Origin: Salinivirga cyanobacteriivorans
GTDB taxonomy: Bacteria > Bacteroidota > Bacteroidia > Bacteroidales > Salinivirgaceae
Direction of reading: 5' to 3'
Assembly (NCBI RefSeq): GCF_001443605.1
Contig: NZ_CP013118.1
Location: 2,971,501 to 3,035,500 of the forward strand
DNA: 64,000 bases
A model generated the notes under the pieces. The model was not told the DNA's origin. It worked only from the letters and a program-made list of their open reading frames with translations, and did not search any database. A program made the position numbers and the translations under genes. Below, in pieces: positions 27,847 to 36,192 of this stretch; the first letter of the stretch is position 1, and each line of letters opens with the position of its first letter.

Positions 27847-28938
27847 ATGTTCCGTTGGCTACTGCTACCATTTACTTTTTTGTACAGCATGATTGTCTGG
27901 ATTCGCAACAAGATGTTTGACCTTAACCTGTTGCCGTCCAGGGAGTTTAATATTCCTTTAATTTCAGTTGGCAACATTACAGTTGGTGGAACAGGTAAAA
28001 CACCACATGTTGAGTATATCGTGCGATTACTCCATGAGGATCAAAAAATAGCAGTGCTTAGTCGGGGTTATAAAAGAGAAAAGAAAGGTTTCATTGTTGC
28101 CGGCAAAGAATCAACTTCATCAGAAATTGGTGATGAGCCCAAACAAATAAAAAGAAAATACCCTGATATTGGCATGGCTGTGGATGGCAACCGTGTAAAA
28201 GGGGTAGAAAAACTAATGAAGGGAGCAGCAGGATTTGATCCTGACATAATTTTACTTGATGATGCCTTTCAACACCGCTATGTAAAACCAGGCTTATCCA
28301 TACTACTAGTGGATTTTAACAGGCCCCTTGAAAAAGATTACATCATGCCTTACGGCAGGCTCCGTGAAAGTATGTATGAGAAAAAAAGAGCCAATATTGT
28401 AATTGTTACAAAAACACCCAAAGAGCTTAAACCAATTGACAGGCGCATTATAGCTAAAGAGATGAAACTCTTTCCTTACCAAAGTCTTTATTTTACCTAT
28501 CTTAAATATGGGAATTTAACCCGTGTTTTTAGTCAGGACAAAGCACTTAGCTTCGATGAAGCTAAAGAAAAAGAGTTTAATGTGCTGCTAATTACAGGTA
28601 TTGCCAATCCTGTACCTTTGAAAGAGCACCTCTTAGAATATTTCAGTAATATAAGTCATCTGAACTTTAGCGACCATCATAACTATGGACCTAAAGATGT
28701 AAAACGTATTATCAAAGCATTTGATAAGATAGACAGCGACTACAAAATAATAATCACAACCGAAAAAGATGCTATTCGCATCAGTGATTCAAAAAGCTTC
28801 AAAGAATCGAGTTTGCCAATATATTATGTGCCAGTCGAAGTTGAGTTCCTCGACGATGATAAGGAAGATTTCAAAAAGCGGGTTTTTTCCTATATCTCTA
28901 ACAATAAAAAACCATCAAGCCTTAATCGTACGATCTAA
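27847..28938 (+). CDS. lpxK: Tetraacyldisaccharide 4'-kinase
   Basis: Phosphorylates the 4' position of the lipid A disaccharide precursor at the inner membrane. The 363 residues show an N-terminal membrane-associated helix (LLLPFTFLYSMIVWIRN), the Walker-A-like VGNITVGGTGKTPHVEYIVRLL (about 42-63), LSRGYKR (about 73-79), GDEPKQIKRKYP (about 98-109) and DDAFQHRYVKPGLSILLVDF (about 138-157). Length is normal for Bacteroidota. The end overlaps the stop of the convergent ribD gene by 4 bp. It implies the cell makes lipid A. Confidence 0.96.
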   Translation: MFRWLLLPFTFLYSMIVWIRNKMFDLNLLPSREFNIPLISVGNITVGGTGKTPHVEYIVRLLHEDQKIAVLSRGYKREKKGFIVAGKESTSSEIGDEPKQIKRKYPDIGMAVDGNRVKGVEKLMKGAAGFDPDIILLDDAFQHRYVKPGLSILLVDFNRPLEKDYIMPYGRLRESMYEKKRANIVIVTKTPKELKPIDRRIIAKEMKLFPYQSLYFTYLKYGNLTRVFSQDKALSFDEAKEKEFNVLLITGIANPVPLKEHLLEYFSNISHLNFSDHHNYGPKDVKRIIKAFDKIDSDYKIIITTEKDAIRISDSKSFKESSLPIYYVPVEVEFLDDDKEDFKKRVFSYISNNKKPSSLNRTI

Positions 28939-30002
28939 ACAATCGCTTCACGGAAGTATTTGTATAAGATTGAATTGCCCATAGGTGTTTTTGAGGCAGG
29001 TATTTCTTTGAACTCAGGTGCTTTTATGCCGTCTTTTAAATGTATTTCGCCTATAAACCTCCGTACTTCATCCCACATATTTGCATCAATAAAGTTCTGA
29101 AGCACATAAGCTCCGCCTTCAACTATTACAGATTGTACTGAGCGGTTATAAAGTTCCTCAATAACCGCATGAATGATTGATGATTCCTGCCCGATCTTTA
29201 TGTACTCAATTGTGCTGTTTTGCTCAGCTTTAACCCAATTAAAAACAAGTGTTTTTTGGTTTTTATCCAGAATGTGATACCCGGAAGGCACTTTTAGTTC
29301 AGGATCAATAAGTATGCGTAAGGGATTGGCTCCATACCACTCTCGTGTATTTAATTTTGGATTATCGAGTAAAGCAGTATTTTGTCCGACCAGTATACTC
29401 TGTTCTTCTGCTCTCCAGCGGTGTACCAGGTGTTTAGCCATTTGATTTGTGAGCCATGTTGGACGCAAATCGTCAGCATTATCGCGATATATATCTAAAA
29501 AACCATCAGCACTTTCGGCCCATTTTAAAATAATCCATGGGCGTTTTTTGGTGTGGTAAGTAAAAAAGCGACGGTTCAAAAACCAGCCCTGAGCTTTTTC
29601 AACGCCATGTATAACTTCTGTTCCGGCAGCCTCAAGCTTCTCAATTCCTTTCCCTGCCACTTTGGCATAAGGGTCTACATTACTGATTACAACCCGGGGT
29701 ATTTGGTGCGCAGCAATTAAATCGCTGCAGGGAGGAGTTTTACCATGGTGCGCACAAGGTTCAAGATTAACGTAAAGCGTTGCTTTCTTCAGCAGATCAA
29801 TTTTTTTAACCGAATGAATGGCGTTGACTTCGGCATGGGGTTTACCATAGGCCCTGTGAAAACCTTCACCAATAATTTTATCATCGTGTGTTATTACACA
29901 TCCTACCATGGGATTCGGGGCTACATGACCAGCCCCATTTTCAGCCAATTTAAAACACCTTTGCATCATGCTTTTGTCAAAATCTGTTATTTCTTGTCCC
30001 AT
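28935..30002 (-). CDS. ribD: Bifunctional riboflavin biosynthesis deaminase/reductase
   Basis: Carries out the second and third steps of riboflavin synthesis. The N-terminal cytidine-deaminase-like domain has APNPMVGCVITHD, HAEVNAI (zinc His and catalytic Glu) and EPCAHHGKTPPCSDLI (zinc Cys residues). The C-terminal reductase domain has WIILKWAESADGFL and a late VIVEGGAYVLQNFI. I chose the ATG at 30002 (MGQEITDF), which puts the usual M(M/R)RC segment about 12 residues in, rather than the upstream in-frame ATG at 30062, whose 20 extra residues are basic and unlike the family. That gives 355 residues. Confidence 0.95.
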   Translation of the reverse strand: MGQEITDFDKSMMQRCFKLAENGAGHVAPNPMVGCVITHDDKIIGEGFHRAYGKPHAEVNAIHSVKKIDLLKKATLYVNLEPCAHHGKTPPCSDLIAAHQIPRVVISNVDPYAKVAGKGIEKLEAAGTEVIHGVEKAQGWFLNRRFFTYHTKKRPWIILKWAESADGFLDIYRDNADDLRPTWLTNQMAKHLVHRWRAEEQSILVGQNTALLDNPKLNTREWYGANPLRILIDPELKVPSGYHILDKNQKTLVFNWVKAEQNSTIEYIKIGQESSIIHAVIEELYNRSVQSVIVEGGAYVLQNFIDANMWDEVRRFIGEIHLKDGIKAPEFKEIPASKTPMGNSILYKYFREAIV

Positions 30003-30106
30003 GGTATATTTTTTACTATTATTTTTATATTTTCTGAAGCTTTTTGAATATCTAGCTACCATTTAGTATTTTTAATCCTGATCAAAGTTAATTTATATTT
30101 TTTTCA

Positions 30107-30952
30107 ATGACATACCAATCTTTATTAAAAACCTTTAGAGCAGCTCTTGCAGGGACTTACGAAACATCAGAGATAGACAGTTTGTTTTTTGTTGCGCTTG
30201 AGCACGTTACAGGTATGTCCCGAACAGACTTTTATCTGAACACCAGTAAAGAATTAGAAAACAAACAGCATGCACGGTTCAAAGAAATATTAGAACGGCT
30301 TAAAACGGGCGAACCAGTGCAGTATATTCTCAATGAAGCCTGGTTCTTAGAAAGGAAGTTTTATGTCGATCATAATGTACTCATCCCCCGGTCTGAAACT
30401 GAGGAAATAATTGATATTGTAAAGCAATACGCGCCAAATGCCCGCAGTATACTAGATATTGGTACCGGGTCAGGTTGTATTGCCATTTCATTAAACCTTG
30501 CAATGCCGGCAAATGTTTGGGCAATGGATTATGATGCACAAATATTGAAAATTGCTAAAAGAAATGCGGAATTCAATGAGGCGGGAGTGGAATTTTTCAG
30601 GGACAATATCCTTAATCCAATGAAAAACTGGGAAAAACCTTTTGATGTAATTGTCAGCAACCCACCATACGTAAAAGCATCTGAAAAAGACTTAATGCAA
30701 AAAAATGTATTAGATTATGAACCTGATATAGCTTTGTTTGTGAAAGATAGCAATGCATTACAGTTTTATAAAGCTATAAAAAAGTATGCCAAAAAAAACC
30801 TATCAGCGACGGGTGTAATTATTATGGAAATTAATGAATCTCTTGGAACTGAAACAAAAAGTCTGTTTGAGGGCGCTTACAGAGCAGTAAAAGTAATAAA
30901 GGATATTCACAATAAAGACAGATTTGTAATAGCCACACATGACCAAAGCTGA
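30107..30952 (+). CDS. prmC: Release factor glutamine methyltransferase
   Basis: Methylates the Gln of the GGQ motif in RF1 and RF2. The 281 residues contain the PrmC N-terminal helical domain, the YILNEAWFLERKFYVDHNVLIPRSETEEI segment (substrate-side LIPRxxTE), the SAM-binding ILDIGTGSGCIAISLNL (about 115-131), and the catalytic NPPY motif in VIVSNPPYVKASE (about 181-193). Length is normal. recX starts inside its last 14 bases. One of its likely substrates, RF2, is encoded 540 bp further down. Confidence 0.95.
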   Translation: MTYQSLLKTFRAALAGTYETSEIDSLFFVALEHVTGMSRTDFYLNTSKELENKQHARFKEILERLKTGEPVQYILNEAWFLERKFYVDHNVLIPRSETEEIIDIVKQYAPNARSILDIGTGSGCIAISLNLAMPANVWAMDYDAQILKIAKRNAEFNEAGVEFFRDNILNPMKNWEKPFDVIVSNPPYVKASEKDLMQKNVLDYEPDIALFVKDSNALQFYKAIKKYAKKNLSATGVIIMEINESLGTETKSLFEGAYRAVKVIKDIHNKDRFVIATHDQS

Positions 30953-31400
30953 ATATACTAAATATCTTACAAAAGCCATGCATTGGTGCAGTCATACAGA
31001 GCGATGTAAGACTGATCTGAAACAGAAGTTGAGACAGTGGAAGGCTCCGGCTTACCTGTATGACTCAATTGCAGATGAATTGCAGAATGAAAATTTTATA
31101 GACGAAAACCGGTATGCAAATGCATATGTTAGCGATAAGTTTCGTTTCAACAAGTGGGGCAAGACCAAGATTTATCATGCACTAAAGCAGAAACAAATTC
31201 CTGAAAAGTATATTTCACAGGCTCTGCAAACAATCGATGATGAAGATTATATAGCTACTGCCAGAACACTAATGGAAGAAAAAAACCGGCAAATCGATGA
31301 TGAATACCAAAAGCGTAAACAAAAAGTGTTTCGCTTTATGGCAACACGTGGATTTGAAACTGGAATAATATTTGATCTTTGGGATAACATGGAGGTATAA
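30939..31400 (+). CDS. recX: Regulatory protein RecX
   Basis: Modulates RecA filaments. The 153 residues are mainly helical with the three-helix RecX repeats: CSHTERCKTDLKQKLRQW (about 13-30), LQNENFIDENRYANAYVSDKFRFNKWGKTKI (about 48-78) and the QKQIPEKYISQAL repeat. The motif D(E/D)xRYAxxyvxdk...wG.xki is typical. The gene overlaps prmC by 14 bp, so it is translationally linked to it. recA is not in the window. Confidence 0.92.
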   Translation: MTKAEYTKYLTKAMHWCSHTERCKTDLKQKLRQWKAPAYLYDSIADELQNENFIDENRYANAYVSDKFRFNKWGKTKIYHALKQKQIPEKYISQALQTIDDEDYIATARTLMEEKNRQIDDEYQKRKQKVFRFMATRGFETGIIFDLWDNMEV

Positions 31401-31443
31401 GTCAGGCTCTTAGGAATAGGAGGGGTTTAAAAGTGTTTATAAC

Positions 31444-31475
31444 TTGCATGTTTCCTAACATGATTGTTATATTTG
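31444..31475 (+). promoter_or_regulatory. Putative promoter of prfB
   Basis: TTG (31444-31446), 21 bp, then TATATTTG (31468-31475), an exact -7 consensus match. It lies 18 bp before the prfB ATG. Confidence 0.55.
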
Positions 31476-31493
31476 TTATAAAAAATTAGTAGA

Positions 31494-32586
31494 ATGATTC
31501 AGAATGACCAAGTAAAAGAGATTGAAAAACGCCTGGATGCGTTGAGGAGGCATCTTTGACATCGATCGCACAAGAATAGAAATAGAGGAACAGGAAGAAA
31601 AAACACAGGCAGAAGACTTTTGGGATGATCCCAAAGCAGCGGAAAAGCAGCTAAAAAGTATTACAAGATTAAAAGGTTGGGTGAAGGAATATGACCAGGC
31701 CAAAGCAATGCTTGACGATTTGAAAGTGCTGATAGATTTTTACAATGATGGTGAAGGTAATGAAAAAGAGATCGAGGCACATTACGAAGAATTGATTAAG
31801 GCCATTGAAAACCTTGAATTTCGGAATATGCTCCGCAAAGAAGAAGATGAGCTGGGTGCAATACTGAAAATTAATGCAGGAGCAGGCGGCACAGAAAGTA
31901 ATGACTGGGCTCAAATGCTCATGCGTATGTATTTGCGTTGGGCAGAGAAAAATGGCTATAAAGTAAAAGAAGTCAGCTTGCTTCCGGGCGATGAGGCAGG
32001 AATAAAGTCAGTTACAATTGAGGTCATTGGAGAATACGCCTATGGATTCCTGAAATCAGAATCAGGTGTACACCGACTTGTTCGTTTGTCGCCTTTTAAT
32101 GCCAATCATAAGCGCCAAACTTCTTTTGCATCGGTGTTTGTTGCACCAATAATTGATGAAAGCATTGAAATTGATATAAATCCGGCAGATGTAACCTGGG
32201 ATACTTTCCGTTCTAGTGGTGCCGGTGGTCAGAATGTAAATAAGGTAGAAACTGGTGTGCGATTAAGACATGAGCCAACCGGTATCATAATTGAGAATAC
32301 AGAAACGCGCTCACAGCATAAAAATAAAGAGAATGCATTGCGTTTGTTGAAGTCGCACTTATATGAAAATGAATTGCAAAAACGCAGAGAAGAGCAGTCA
32401 AAAGTCGAAGGGCAGAAAAAGAAAATTGAGTGGGGTTCGCAAATCAGAAACTATGTGTTGCATCCATATAAAATGATAAAAGATGTCAGAACCAATACAG
32501 AAACCTCGCATGTAAATGACGTTCTCGATGGAGACTTGAACATTTTTATTAAAGCTTACCTGATGGAGTATGGTAGCGTGCTTTAA
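31494..32586 (+). CDS. prfB: Peptide chain release factor 2, with programmed +1 frameshift
   Basis: Release factor for UAA and UGA. Translation starts at ATG 31494 and runs 21 codons to an in-frame TGA at 31557-31559. The site AGGAGG-CAT-CTT-TGA-C is the classic RF2 autoregulatory frameshift: the SD-like AGGAGG at 31545-31550 sits three bases before CTT. Skipping T31557 and resuming at GAC (31558) gives a full 363-residue protein: join(31494..31556,31558..32586). Downstream motifs are RLSPFNANHKRQTSFASV (with the SPF stop-codon recognition motif) and RSSGAGGQNVNKVE (catalytic GGQ). When RF2 is scarce the ribosome pauses at TGA and shifts, so the gene controls itself. Confidence 0.97.
31545..31560 (+). 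promoter_or_regulatory. RF2 programmed frameshift signal
   Basis: AGGAGG, a 3-base spacer, CTT TGA C. The spacing is identical to the E. coli prfB site. A full SD sequence is remarkable here because the start codons in this window are not preceded by one. Confidence 0.95.
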
Positions 32587-32604
32587 TAAAGTAAAAAAAA
32601 ATAT

Positions 32605-32612
32605 TAAATTTG
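32605..32612 (+). promoter_or_regulatory. Possible -7 element before the small secreted protein gene
   Basis: TAAATTTG matches TAnnTTTG and ends 6 bp before the ATG at 32619, so a transcript from it would be nearly leaderless. No clear -33 element. Confidence 0.25.
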
Positions 32613-32618
32613 TATTGT

Positions 32619-33059
32619 ATGCTTAACAAACTGGCATTATTTATATTATTCTTTAGTCTTTTAAGTTTGGGCGATGTCCACGCTCAGTGCGGGAATGAGC
32701 TTAAACGTGAAGCCTATCAGAAAATAAAAGGCGGCACCTACCTGAAAGACTTTCGCATACGTTTCGAGGAGTCATCAAAAAGAAACCCCGAAAGCGATGA
32801 ATTTACAATAATGTTATACAAAGGAGTGCGCTACCGTTTTGTTGTGAAAAATGACAAAAGCAAGGAAGGGGAGGCCATCATTAAACTATACGATGATTTT
32901 AAAATATATGCCTCTTCTTACGACGAAGCATCAGCAACCCATCATAATATTTTTGAGTTCTTCTGTCAAAAAACACAAGCCTATTATCTCTCAGGCCATT
33001 TTAAAGATGGTGATAAGGGATGTGCCATTATTATGCTAGGCAATATGGGCAAATTTTAA
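32619..33059 (+). CDS. Small secreted hypothetical protein
   Basis: I do not recognise a named family. The ATG at 32619 begins a clear signal peptide (MLNKLALFILFFSLLSLGDVHAQ); an upstream TTG at 32610 would add three residues ahead of it and is less likely. The mature part of about 123 residues begins CGNELKREAYQKI, has a Lys-rich middle (FEESSKRNPES) and two further Cys residues (FFCQKTQ and DKGCAII) that could form a disulphide. The predicted mix of strands suggests a small periplasmic beta domain. It sits 32 bp after prfB and 9 bp before the ArsC-like gene, so it is probably in the operon running to 34638. Confidence 0.7.
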   Translation: MLNKLALFILFFSLLSLGDVHAQCGNELKREAYQKIKGGTYLKDFRIRFEESSKRNPESDEFTIMLYKGVRYRFVVKNDKSKEGEAIIKLYDDFKIYASSYDEASATHHNIFEFFCQKTQAYYLSGHFKDGDKGCAIIMLGNMGKF

Positions 33060-33068
33060 AGTATTTTT

Positions 33069-33410
33069 ATGATCAAAATTTACCATAACCCAAGATGTAA
33101 AAAGAGCAGGGCCGGTTTAGAATACCTGCAATCTAAAGTCAAAGATTTTGAAATAGTCAAATATCTTAATGACACTCCTTCAATAAAAGAACTAAAAGAG
33201 ATTATAGCCAAAACCGGCAAAAAACCAGGTGATTTTATCCGCAAACAGGAGGAGCATTTTAAAAGAAATATGAAGGGAAAAGAATTGTCTGATGACCAAG
33301 TCCTGGAAGAAATGGTGTCCAATCCTAAAATTATAGAAAGACCAATAATTGTTCATGATGATAAAGCAGTACTGGGTAACCCCCCCGAAGAAATTGATAA
33401 AATCTTATAG
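33069..33410 (+). CDS. ArsC/Spx family thioredoxin-fold protein (arsenate reductase-like)
   Basis: A 113-residue protein of the ArsC family. The active-site region is YHNPRCKKSRAGLEYL (about 5-20) with one Cys12, and the second hallmark is ERPIIVHDDKAVLGNPPEEI (about 90-109), where ArsC has RPI(V/I). Members of this branch without a clustered arsenic operon are often annotated as arsenate reductase but may be general thiol reductases. There is no arsB, acr3 or arsR nearby, so a role in arsenic resistance is not supported by context. It is followed after 2 bp by the enoyl-CoA hydratase-like gene. Confidence 0.85.
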   Translation: MIKIYHNPRCKKSRAGLEYLQSKVKDFEIVKYLNDTPSIKELKEIIAKTGKKPGDFIRKQEEHFKRNMKGKELSDDQVLEEMVSNPKIIERPIIVHDDKAVLGNPPEEIDKIL

Positions 33411-33412
33411 CA

Positions 33413-34192
33413 GTGGAAAACCCGATTATATCTTATAAAGAAAATTACAAAGGCGTCATTCAGCTCAATAGGGCAGAAAGTAAAAACACTTTCAATAAGG
33501 AATTTGCAATTGAGCTGAATAATAGTCTCATTAAATTTGATGAGGATAAAGACGTAAGGGTGGTAATTATTGAAGCAGAAGGAAAGCATTTTAGTGCGGG
33601 TATTGCGCTTGATCAATTTGATGAAGCCGATGCATTTCAGCAAAAAGAATTACTTGAGCTGATGGACAGGCACAATCATACCATCGCCAATATGAAGAAA
33701 CCAGTCATATCGGCTGTAAAAGGTTATGGAATAGCCAATGGTTCGGGCCTTGCATTTGCTTCAGATTTAGTGGTAGCTGCTGCAGATGCCGTTTTTGGAA
33801 CCACTGCTATTCGTGTGGGCCTGGCTTGCCTCGGGCCTGCTATGCCTTTATCTCGGCATGTGGGTCGCAAGAGATTGATGCAGATGCTCATGACCGGACA
33901 AAACATTTCTGCAGTAGAGGCCTATGATTTGGGTCTGGTCAATTGGGTAGTAGAACCCGGTGAATTGAGAAAAAAGACATTTGAGATTGCAGATGAGTTG
34001 ATTGCTAAAAATCCGCATGCGCTGGCAGCAATAAAAGAAGTTGTATACAGGGCATCAGAATTGCCCTACCATCAGGGAATAGATTTGTCAACAGATATTT
34101 TCACCCGTCTGGCGCTGCATCCAAATGCTAAGCATGGTTTGGAATCGTTCCAGAAAAAGACTAAACCACAATGGCCCGAAAAAAATGTCTAG
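33413..34192 (+). CDS. Enoyl-CoA hydratase/isomerase family protein
   Basis: Crotonase-fold protein of 259 residues, starting at GTG 33413. Landmarks: GVIQLNRAESKNTFNKEF (about 14-31), KHFSAGIALDQFD (about 57-69, first oxyanion-hole segment), KPVISAVKGYGIANGSGLAFASDLVVAA (about 95-122, second oxyanion-hole segment), and FGTTAIRVGLACLGPAMPLSRHVGR. At the usual catalytic Glu positions the sequence is less standard, so the exact reaction (hydratase, isomerase or other acyl-CoA chemistry) cannot be fixed. It overlaps the following CAP-domain gene by 22 bp. Confidence 0.88.
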   Translation: MENPIISYKENYKGVIQLNRAESKNTFNKEFAIELNNSLIKFDEDKDVRVVIIEAEGKHFSAGIALDQFDEADAFQQKELLELMDRHNHTIANMKKPVISAVKGYGIANGSGLAFASDLVVAAADAVFGTTAIRVGLACLGPAMPLSRHVGRKRLMQMLMTGQNISAVEAYDLGLVNWVVEPGELRKKTFEIADELIAKNPHALAAIKEVVYRASELPYHQGIDLSTDIFTRLALHPNAKHGLESFQKKTKPQWPEKNV

Positions 34193-34638
34193 TGTTGCTT
34201 AAACTAGTAGTTCTGGCTGTACTTTTAACCTTTAACGGTTGCCAGGACGATGATAGCCTGTTCGCACCTCCGGCAGATGTGGAAGATAATATTTTCGACC
34301 ACATTAATCATTACAGGTTGCTGAATGGATACGCCGCTTTAGATCGGAATACTTTACTTGATGAACTAGCCCGGTCGCATTCCAGCACAATGAGCACAAA
34401 TAATTCTTTAAGCCATGTAAACCAGGGCTATCGTTATGAGCAGGTAATAACAGAGCTGAACAAAAATATTTATGCAGAATTAATAGCGCGGGGTAATATC
34501 AATGGACGCGACCTAATTGATCAATGGTCTGATGATGCGGATAGTAACGAAACCATACTTGGAGATTATAGCATTATCGGTATTGGTGTTTCAGGAAATA
34601 GCGATGAACAATTTGTCACAGTTATTTTTACCAAATAA
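34171..34638 (+). CDS. CAP-domain lipoprotein (SCP/PR1 family)
   Basis: A 155-residue secreted protein with a lipoprotein signal: a hydrophobic stretch (LVVLAVLLTFNGC) with the lipid-attachment Cys at about 24. The rest is a minimal CAP domain: IFDHINHYRLLNGYAAL, then LDELARSHSSTMSTNNSLSHV, in which the two His residues match the family's paired His, and IYAELIARGN corresponding to the usual GENIA. The last conserved motif is altered to NETILGDYSIIGIGV. Function is unknown, as for most bacterial CAP proteins. The start lies within the end of the hydratase gene, and a GTG at 34192 is a possible alternative. Confidence 0.82.
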   Translation: MARKKCLVLLKLVVLAVLLTFNGCQDDDSLFAPPADVEDNIFDHINHYRLLNGYAALDRNTLLDELARSHSSTMSTNNSLSHVNQGYRYEQVITELNKNIYAELIARGNINGRDLIDQWSDDADSNETILGDYSIIGIGVSGNSDEQFVTVIFTK

Positions 34639-34689
34639 ATTTCACTTGCGTCAGACTTCATATAATTATTAATCTAAAATTATTGCCAT

Positions 34690-36081
34690 ATGAGTTACCG
34701 TATAGAAAAAGATACATTAGGTGATGTTAAGGTCCCCGCTGATAAGTATTGGGGGGCTCAAACAGAAAGATCCAGGAATAATTTCCCCATTGGAGATCCG
34801 GCCTCAATGCCGAAAGAAATTATTGAGGCTTTTGGTTACCTTAAAAAAGCAGCAGCTATTACCAACCACAAATTGGGTGTGCTTGCTGAAGAGAAAAAAG
34901 ATTTGATTTGTAAAGTCTGTGACGAAATTATTAATCACGAACTCGACGATCAGTTTCCTTTGGTAATTTGGCAAACAGGTTCAGGTACACAAAGCAATAT
35001 GAATGTCAATGAAGTTGTGGCAAACAGAGCTCATGTATTGGAAGGTAATAAACTAGGAGAGGGCGAGCGCACCATTCATCCTAATGACGATGTAAATAAG
35101 TCGCAGTCATCTAACGATACATTCCCAACAGCTATGCATATCGCAGCCTATAAAATGTTGGTTGAACAAACCATTCCGGCTCTAGAGTCACTAAGAAATG
35201 CGCTTGAGGAAAAATCCAAAGAGATGGATGAAGTTGTGAAAATAGGGCGTACGCACTGGATGGATGCTACACCACTCACCCTTGGACAGGAATTTTCGGG
35301 CTACGTATCGCAAATAGATCATGGACTTAATGCTATAAACAATTCACTGAGCCATCTTTCAGAACTTGCGTTAGGCGGTACAGCTGTAGGTACAGGTCTC
35401 AATACACCAAAAGGTTATGCCGAAGAAGTGGCGTTTAATATTGCCGAACTTACAGGTTATGATTTTGTTACAGCCGAAAATAAATTTGAATCCCTGGCAG
35501 CTCACGATGCTATTGTGGAAAGCCATAATTCATTGAAACAGGTAGCTGTGAGCATTATGAAAATTGCCAATGATTTAAGAATGTTGGCTTCCGGACCCCG
35601 ATCTGGAATTGGTGAAATTATTATTCCGGCCAATGAGCCCGGCTCCTCCATAATGCCCGGCAAGGTAAATCCAACACAAATTGAGGCCATTACCATGGTG
35701 GCTGCACAAGTTATGGGGAATGATGTGGCAATAGGTGTTGGCGGCTCAAACGGTCATTTTGAACTAAATGTATTCAAGCCAATGATGGTAGCTAATTTCC
35801 TCCAATCTGCCAGGCTTTTAGCCGATGCTGTAAATTCCTTTGTTGAAAGACTCGTAATAGGAATTAAACCGAATAATGAACGTATTCAGGAATTGCTTAA
35901 TAATTCATTGATGCTGGTTACGGCTTTAAATACGAAAATTGGCTATGAAAAGGCAGCTAAAATTGCCAAAACTGCATTTGCAGAAGGGACTACCTTGAAA
36001 GAATCTGCACTAAAACTTGGTTTTTTAACTGAGGATGAATTTGATCAATGGGTTGACCCATCAAAAATGATTGGTAAATAA
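34690..36081 (+). CDS. fumC: Class II fumarate hydratase
   Basis: TCA-cycle enzyme that interconverts fumarate and malate without an iron-sulphur cluster. The 463 residues carry [16 protein letters not shown] (about 97-112), [20 protein letters not shown] (about 134-153), [20 protein letters not shown] (about 188-207) and the signature [13 protein letters not shown] (about 318-330), in which the Ser of GSSIMPGK is the usual catalytic base. Length is normal. A strong bidirectional terminator follows. Confidence 0.97.
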   Translation: MSYRIEKDTLGDVKVPADKYWGAQTERSRNNFPIGDPASMPKEIIEAFGYLKKAAAITNHKLGVLAEEKKDLICKVCDEIINHELDDQFPLVIWQTGSGTQSNMNVNEVVANRAHVLEGNKLGEGERTIHPNDDVNKSQSSNDTFPTAMHIAAYKMLVEQTIPALESLRNALEEKSKEMDEVVKIGRTHWMDATPLTLGQEFSGYVSQIDHGLNAINNSLSHLSELALGGTAVGTGLNTPKGYAEEVAFNIAELTGYDFVTAENKFESLAAHDAIVESHNSLKQVAVSIMKIANDLRMLASGPRSGIGEIIIPANEPGSSIMPGKVNPTQIEAITMVAAQVMGNDVAIGVGGSNGHFELNVFKPMMVANFLQSARLLADAVNSFVERLVIGIKPNNERIQELLNNSLMLVTALNTKIGYEKAAKIAKTAFAEGTTLKESALKLGFLTEDEFDQWVDPSKMIGK

Positions 36082-36136
36082 ACAAGAATATATGTAACGT
36101 GAGTTCAATGTAAATTATAAAAATCAGATCAGCATA

Positions 36137-36174
36137 AAAAGCGCTATAAATATTAAATCATTTATAGCGCTTTT
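36137..36174. terminator. Bidirectional terminator between fumC and the TonB receptor
   Basis: A perfect 15 bp stem (36137-36151 with 36160-36174) with an 8-base loop, A-rich on the left and T-rich on the right. It can end transcription of fumC on one strand and of the TonB receptor gene on the other. Confidence 0.9.
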
Positions 36175-36192
36175 CTAGTTATGTGAGTTAAA

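Noticed and set aside
30003-30062. Longer ribD start at 30062
   Set aside because: The added 20 residues are basic and Ser/Lys-rich and not found in the family; the ATG at 30002 gives the normal start.
31494-31559. prfB as a frameshifted pseudogene
   Set aside because: The stop codon sits in the exact context of the programmed RF2 frameshift (AGGAGG, CTT TGA C), and the downstream frame is intact with SPF and GGQ motifs.
33069-33410. Arsenic resistance operon
   Set aside because: Only an ArsC-like protein is present; there is no arsR, arsB, acr3 or arsM next to it.
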